Source: Xenopus tropicalis
Taxonomy: Eukaryota; Chordata; Amphibia; Anura; Pipidae
Assembly: GCF_000004195.4 (NCBI RefSeq)
Contig: NC_030683.2
Span: 4,421,133 to 4,485,132, forward strand
DNA length: 64,000 bases
Direction: 5' to 3'
Notes under the pieces: model-generated
The model's input: the letters and a program-made list of their open reading frames with translations, nothing else
What the model was told of the DNA's origin: nothing
Database searches by the model: none
Made by a program: the position numbers and the translations under genes
In this document: positions 59,490 to 64,000 of the stretch, piece after piece
Layout: every line of letters starts with the position of its first letter
Numbering within the stretch: position 1 is the stretch's first letter

Positions 59490-60640
59490 TTGAAAGCCAG
59501 TTCAGGTTGGAATTGGGGGGGAATGACCATTGAAACTCCTAGATACACCTGGAAGTCCCATTAGAAGGCCAGTTAGGGTGGGAATTTGGGGGGGGGGGTG
59601 GGGTGGCCATTTGCACTTCTAGATACACCTGAAAGTCCCGTTAGAAGGCCAGTTAGGGTGAGAATTGGGGGGAATGGCCATTTGCACTCCTAGATACACC
59701 TGGAAGTCCCATTAGAAGGCCAGTTAGGGTGAGAATTGGGGGGGAATGACCATTTGCACTCCTAGATACACCTGGAAGTCGCATTAGAAGGCCAGTTAGG
59801 ATGGGAATTGGGGGGGGATGGCCATTTGCACTTCTAGATACACCTGAAAGTCCTGTTAGAAGGCCAGTTAGGGTGAGAATTGAGGGGAATAGCCATTTGC
59901 ACTTCTAGATACACCTGAAAGTCCCGTTAGAAGGCCAGTTAGGGTGAGAATTGGGGGGGAATGACCATTTGCACTCCTAGATACACCTGGAAGTTGCATT
60001 AGAAGGCCAGTTAGGATGGGAATTGGGGGGGGATGGCCATTTGCACCTTCCTGTTAGAAGGCCAGTTAGGGGATACACCTGAAAGTCGCATTAGAAGGCC
60101 AGTTAGGGTGAGAATTGAGGGGAATAGCCATTTGCACTTCTAGATACACCTGAAAGTCCCGTTAGAAGGCCAGTTAGGGTGAGAATTGGGGGGGAATGAC
60201 CATTTGCACTCCTAGATACACCTGGAAGTCGCATTAGAAGGCCAGTTAGGATGGGAATTGGGGGGGGGGGGGGATGGCCATTTGCACTTCTAGATACACC
60301 TGAAAGTCCTGTTAGAAGGCCAGTTAGGGTGAGAATTGAGGGGAATAGCCATTTGCACTCCTAGATACACCTGAAAGTCCCGTTAGAAGGCCAGTTAGGG
60401 TGAGAATTGGGGGGAATGGCTATTTGTACTCCTAGATACACCTGAAAATTCAGTTAGAAGGCCAGTTAGGGTGAGAATTGGGGGGAATGTCCATTTGCAC
60501 TCCTAGATACACCTGAAAGCCCCATTAGAAGGCCAGTTAGGGTGTTAATGGGGGGGAAATGGACACATTTTCACTCCTAGTTTCACCTGAAAGCCCCGTT
60601 AGAAGGCCAGTTAGGGTGAAATTTGGGTTTGAATAATTAT
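59490..60640. repeat. 71-bp minisatellite (TAGATACACCTGGAAGTCCC...)
   Basis: About 16 units with CTAGATACACCTGAAAGTCC, GTTAGAAGGCCAGTTAGGG, a G run and GCCATTTGCACT. One unit near 60045-60080 is rearranged (TTTGCACCTTCCTGTTAGAAGG). Length differences are mainly in the G run. Confidence 0.95.
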
Positions 60641-61689
60641 TTGCTGTCCTAGACATTCTTAGAACTAAGACTAAATGGCTGGTATACTAATATCTGGACC
60701 CATTTCCTGACCAAAGTGGGGCCCGACCAAAGGATAGATGAGTAAGAGGCCCAGGACTGGATCTTCAAATGGAACTTGAACAAAAAAAGCTTGATAACCA
60801 CTACTTTAAAGGCATGTTTGTACCAAGGATGATCTAGAACTTGTGCTGCAAGTGCTCTGGAGCCTGGGTACTTCTATGGGTTGGGGGTCTGGTTATGGGT
60901 TTCTGGTCAATACTCTGAGTATGGGCACCACACTTCCCTTCAAATATTATTGCAATGCAGTCTCCACAATGCCACTGATGAGTTCTACTTGACCAACTTG
61001 ACCATGCCTGAAATTCCACTGCCTCGCTCTGCCCTTGCTTCTGGCTTACTCTGTTTTGTAAACAATGAGTTAATAAGAGTAAGGCCATGTCCTCTAGAGT
61101 CTCTGGTTGATCAGTGAGACTATAGATGCTATAAGGTAATATCATTGTTGAGCATCATGGCAGCTCCATCTTCTATCATTCATCTCCTGTTACTCCTTCT
61201 TTATACTGTAGTTCATTTATCATCAGTTCCCTAAGTGTCACCTTATGCAAACTGGCAACAGTCATCTTCATTTGTGATTTGAGACATGGCCACCCCACGG
61301 TCTCTAACAATAACAGCACTTTGGCCAACAGAGAGAAAGCAGGAACTTGTTTATTTAACGTGTGCTGCTCCCTGATTGCATCCATATTTATAGAGGAGAC
61401 TATTTGCCTCGGGGTGACATGTTTCGGTGGCGCTCCATCTGACCCTGCTTGATTGCGGCACTTTGTAAAGAACAAGACGCAGCCGAGATGACAGGACCGG
61501 TCTGATTGCAGGATGAACCGGCAGAAACCTCCAAACAAAAAAAAACATTCTCCTCCGTTGCTGACTTGTAATCTGCATATATTTTAGGGGCAATTTGTGA
61601 CAAGCGGGTTAATTTATATCATCTTATCGGCTGTCGGAAAGTTACGCTGTGCTAATTCAGAGTGTGGGGCTTATGGTGACCAGGGCGGG
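60641..61689. other. Unassigned intronic sequence
   Basis: Unique sequence. Open frames of 60-120 codons on both strands have no domain I recognise and no matching splice signals. No known element recognised. Confidence 0.45.
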
Positions 61690-62345
61690 CTGGTTCCAAG
61701 GGTACTTGCAAGCACTTGTAATGTCTCCCAGCTTGGGGCTCAACCTATGCCCATAGATGTTCTTGGCCAACTGGTCTTCTAAGAGTATCTGAAAACACTT
61801 ATGTTGCTGGGAAAGTGGCACCTAAGGTAACACCAAATGTCTCTCAGCTTGGTGCTCAACCCATGCCCATAGACGTTCTTGGGCATGGTGGGCTTTTAAA
61901 GGTATGTGAAAGCACTTATGATGCTGGAAAAGCGGCACCTAAGGTAACACCAAATCTAACAACTTGGGGCTCAACCCATGCCCATCGATGTTCTTGGCCA
62001 TGGTGGGCTTCCAAGTGTATCTGAAAGCACTTATGATGCTGGGAAAGTGGCACCTAAGGTAACACCAAATGTCTCCCAGTTTGGGGCTCAACCCATGCCC
62101 ATAGACGTTCTTTTGGCTTGTGGGCTTCCATGGGTATGTGAAAGCACTTATGATGCTGGGAAAGTGGCACCCAAGGTGACACCAAATGTCTCCCAGCTTG
62201 AGGCTCAACCCATGCCCATAGATGTTCTTGGCTATGGTGGGCTTCCAAGGGTGTCTGAAAGCACTTTTGATGCTGGGAAAGTGTCACCTAAGGTAACAAT
62301 ATATGTCTCCCAGCTTGGGACTCAACCCATGCCCATAGAAGTTCT
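61690..62345. repeat. ~120-bp tandem array just upstream of exon C
   Basis: About 5.3 units with AAAGCACTTATGATGCTGGG, AAAGTGGCACCTAAGGTAAC, ACCAAATGTCTCCCAGC and CAACCCATGCCCATAGATG. The unit is close to 120 bp, so 40-residue periodic open frames appear on both strands. They are out of frame with exon C. The array ends about 57 bases before the exon. Confidence 0.92.
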
Positions 62346-62402
62346 CTTTTCGAAACATGTTCTGCTGAGTTCTAATAGTGATTTTTCCTCTTCCTATTCC
62401 AG

Positions 62403-62560
62403 CCGGTACCATCTCGGGCGAGGAGGTTCCTCTCGTCTCCAGGGCTCACATCAAGGAATACAGAGACAGCTTCTCCTGTGAAAAGTTCAATTTCAGAAGC
62501 AACCCCAACATCACCTTCTATGTCTACGTCAGCAATTTCACCTGGCCCATCAAAATCCAG
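62403..62560 (+). CDS. atrnl1: Attractin-family exon C (juxtamembrane ectodomain)
   Basis: A 158-base exon. The acceptor is preceded by a pyrimidine-rich tract (TTTTTCCTCTTCCTATTCCAG) and the donor is CAG/GTCAGT. Two bases complete the codon begun by exon B (phase 1), then 52 codons run from GTISGEEVPLVSR through NFRSNPNITFYVYVSNFTW to the final Gln. There are two N-glycosylation sequons (NIT, NFT) and one Cys (SFSCEKF). In attractins this sequence directly precedes the transmembrane helix, which would be encoded by the next exon outside the window. The run NITFYVYVSNF is diagnostic of the family, and the TISGEE start favours ATRNL1 over ATRN by memory. The reading frame is clean. Confidence 0.95.
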
Positions 62561-63690
62561 GTCAGTGCCCAAGTATTTGTTATCCATAAAACTATTGGGG
62601 GGTGACTGACCCCCCCTCCCCCTTCCCATTGATGCCCCTATAAAGGTGGCCTTTCATGGACAGGTTCATACATCAGCCTCTCTGGCATTTACCAGTCAGG
62701 GCCTAATGGCCACCTCCAGGGGAGTTTGCAGTAAACCATTTTACCAAATCTTAGTTGGTCTTCCCATTGGTTTGATTGGCTGAGTTGGGCCATTGGCTGA
62801 ACCCCTTTTTATGGTGTGCCATATTTACTGGGAGGCTCTGGATAGCCATCTCTAGGGACATGTAGGTACTGAGGAAACAGAATACAAAGTGCAAAGTTTG
62901 TTTGTGACGACCAATCAGCAGGAATCATTTACTATTTGAACTCAAATATTTCATTGGTTGCTATGGGTTACTGCACCTTGGCAAACATGAATTACATGGG
63001 GGGATAGAATCTTATACATACAAATGAATTGAGCAACTCTGACAAGCCCAGCCGGGTGTCAAGGCAAACCATCTATAAATGTAATTTTGTTTTTGGGTAA
63101 AGTTCCCCTTTAATATCCTCAGGGGTTTGTTTATACAGACATTTCCACTTAACCCTGTGGTTAAGGGCCCGGTACGGAGCACATTACAGGGGCCGGGGGG
63201 ACCTGGCGGCGTTGCTGGCTGCTCTTTCCCTACACCGTTGCGCCTGTTGATTTAATTCTCTCGCCGCGCTGCTTTAGTTCCTCCGTGTCAGGCACAACAT
63301 GCGAGTCTGACGCCGCATTATAAATTGCAGCCTGGTGGAAATTGCCACGTTAACTGGCTCTCCTGGAAGCAGGGAAATATTGCGAGTGTCAGATTTTCTT
63401 ATCGGCGAGAGGGAGGCGGGGGGGGGGGGGGGCTGTTATTCTGTTACTCCGCTCCGCAAACTCCCAGCGACAGAGAACAACTTTACTACTGGAAATCATT
63501 CGGGGTCGTTCCAAGTGTGCAGAATGGGCCCCAGCGGCTGCATAAGGGCCGGTCCTAATAAGTGGCCTCCGTGGCAAACAGGGGGAGACCAATGGAGTCC
63601 TGTGTGACTGACTGATTAAACTGGAATATATATATCAGTAAATATTGCCCTTTTACATCCTTTCCCTTGAGCCGCCATTTTGTGATGGGC
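62561..63690. other. Intronic sequence after exon C with T2-like and dispersed fragments
   Basis: AAAGTTCCCCTTTAA at 63100-63114 is a T2-type terminus. ATTGGTTGCTATGGGTTACTG near 62954 matches the repeat at 29520-29890. G13-type run near 63418. From 63160 to 63560 the sequence is CpG-rich (GCGGCGTTGCTGG, CTCGCCGCGCTGC). No exon found. Confidence 0.5.
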
Positions 63691-64000
63691 TGTGTGTTCC
63701 CTCAGAGATCCCCTGACAGGAAGTAATGCAGCTGTGTGTTCCCTCAGAGATCCCCTGACAGGAAGTAATGCAGCTGTGTGTTCCCTCAGAGATCCCCTGA
63801 CAGGAAGTAATGCAGCTGTGTGTTCCCTCAGAGATCCCCTGACAGGAAGTAATGCAGCTGTGTGTTCCCTCAGAGATCCCCTGACAGGAAATAATGCGGC
63901 TGTGTGTTCCCTCAGAGATCCCCTGACAGGAAGTAATGCAGCTGTGTGCTCCCTCAGAGATACCCTGACAGGAAATAATGCAGCTGTGTGCTCCCTCAGA
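63691..64000. repeat. 42-bp minisatellite, runs off the window end
   Basis: More than seven units with GCTGTGTGTTCCCTCAGAGAT and CCCCTGACAGGAAGTAATGCA. Late units carry AAATAATG, GTGTGCTCC and GATACCC variants. The array continues beyond 64000. Confidence 0.95.

Noticed and set aside
61978..62481. Extension of exon C upstream into the 120-bp array
   Set aside because: The open frame in the array is in a different frame from the exon, and a good acceptor (TTCCTATTCCAG) lies between them.

Overview
The window looks like a pipid frog (Xenopus) nuclear chromosome. The evidence is intron-containing vertebrate coding exons, a Tx1/L1-clade LINE with a ZCCHC3-like ORF1, many copies of foldback MITEs with TTAAAGG-type ends, CR1/L2-type LINE debris, and a very heavy load of minisatellites. 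I cannot tell X. tropicalis from X. laevis from sequence alone. There are no bacterial operons, CRISPR arrays or recognisable rRNA/tRNA genes.

The only host gene I can support is an attractin-family gene on the + strand, best matched to attractin-like 1 (atrnl1). Three consecutive exons are present at 46733-46827, 49572-49650 and 62403-62560. They have correct AG/GT borders and compatible phases (phase 1 in, 0, 1, 0 out). Together they encode the N-glycosylated juxtamembrane part of the ectodomain, just before the transmembrane helix, which lies beyond the window. The rest of the window is therefore probably intron: the 44 kb upstream of the first exon, then introns of about 2.7 kb and 12.8 kb.

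Region by region: 344-8534 is a 104-bp satellite array split by a nearly full-length Tx1-like LINE (1153-7604) whose two ORFs are damaged only by four one-base frame changes. 9181-12594 is a 154-bp array whose antisense strand still encodes a piece of a CR1-like reverse transcriptase C-terminus. 13161-14051 and 17531-18642 are 23-bp-class arrays, the second strongly G-rich on the + strand. From about 18.9 to 36.2 kb and 38.3 to 42.6 kb the sequence is largely degraded tandem repeat with insertion-type noise, like uncorrected single-molecule reads used to fill gaps. 42.6-45.3 kb is a second noisy type, dominated by missing bases.

A 1000-N gap follows at 45326-46325. The sequence before the gap (44053-45325) is a noisy second copy of 46566-47816 after it, including the first exon, so the apparent exon duplication is almost certainly an assembly artefact. 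From 47.8 to 64 kb the sequence is clean and alternates minisatellites (133, 112, 134, 77, 71, 120 and 42 bp units), MITEs and CpG-retaining, TAAT-rich islands that may be conserved noncoding elements.

I do not see a clearly new gene system. The best leads are the LINE inside the 104-bp satellite (possible target preference), the LINE-derived 154-bp minisatellite, the 16-copy heptapeptide array inside LINE ORF1, and the mis-assembled exon duplication.
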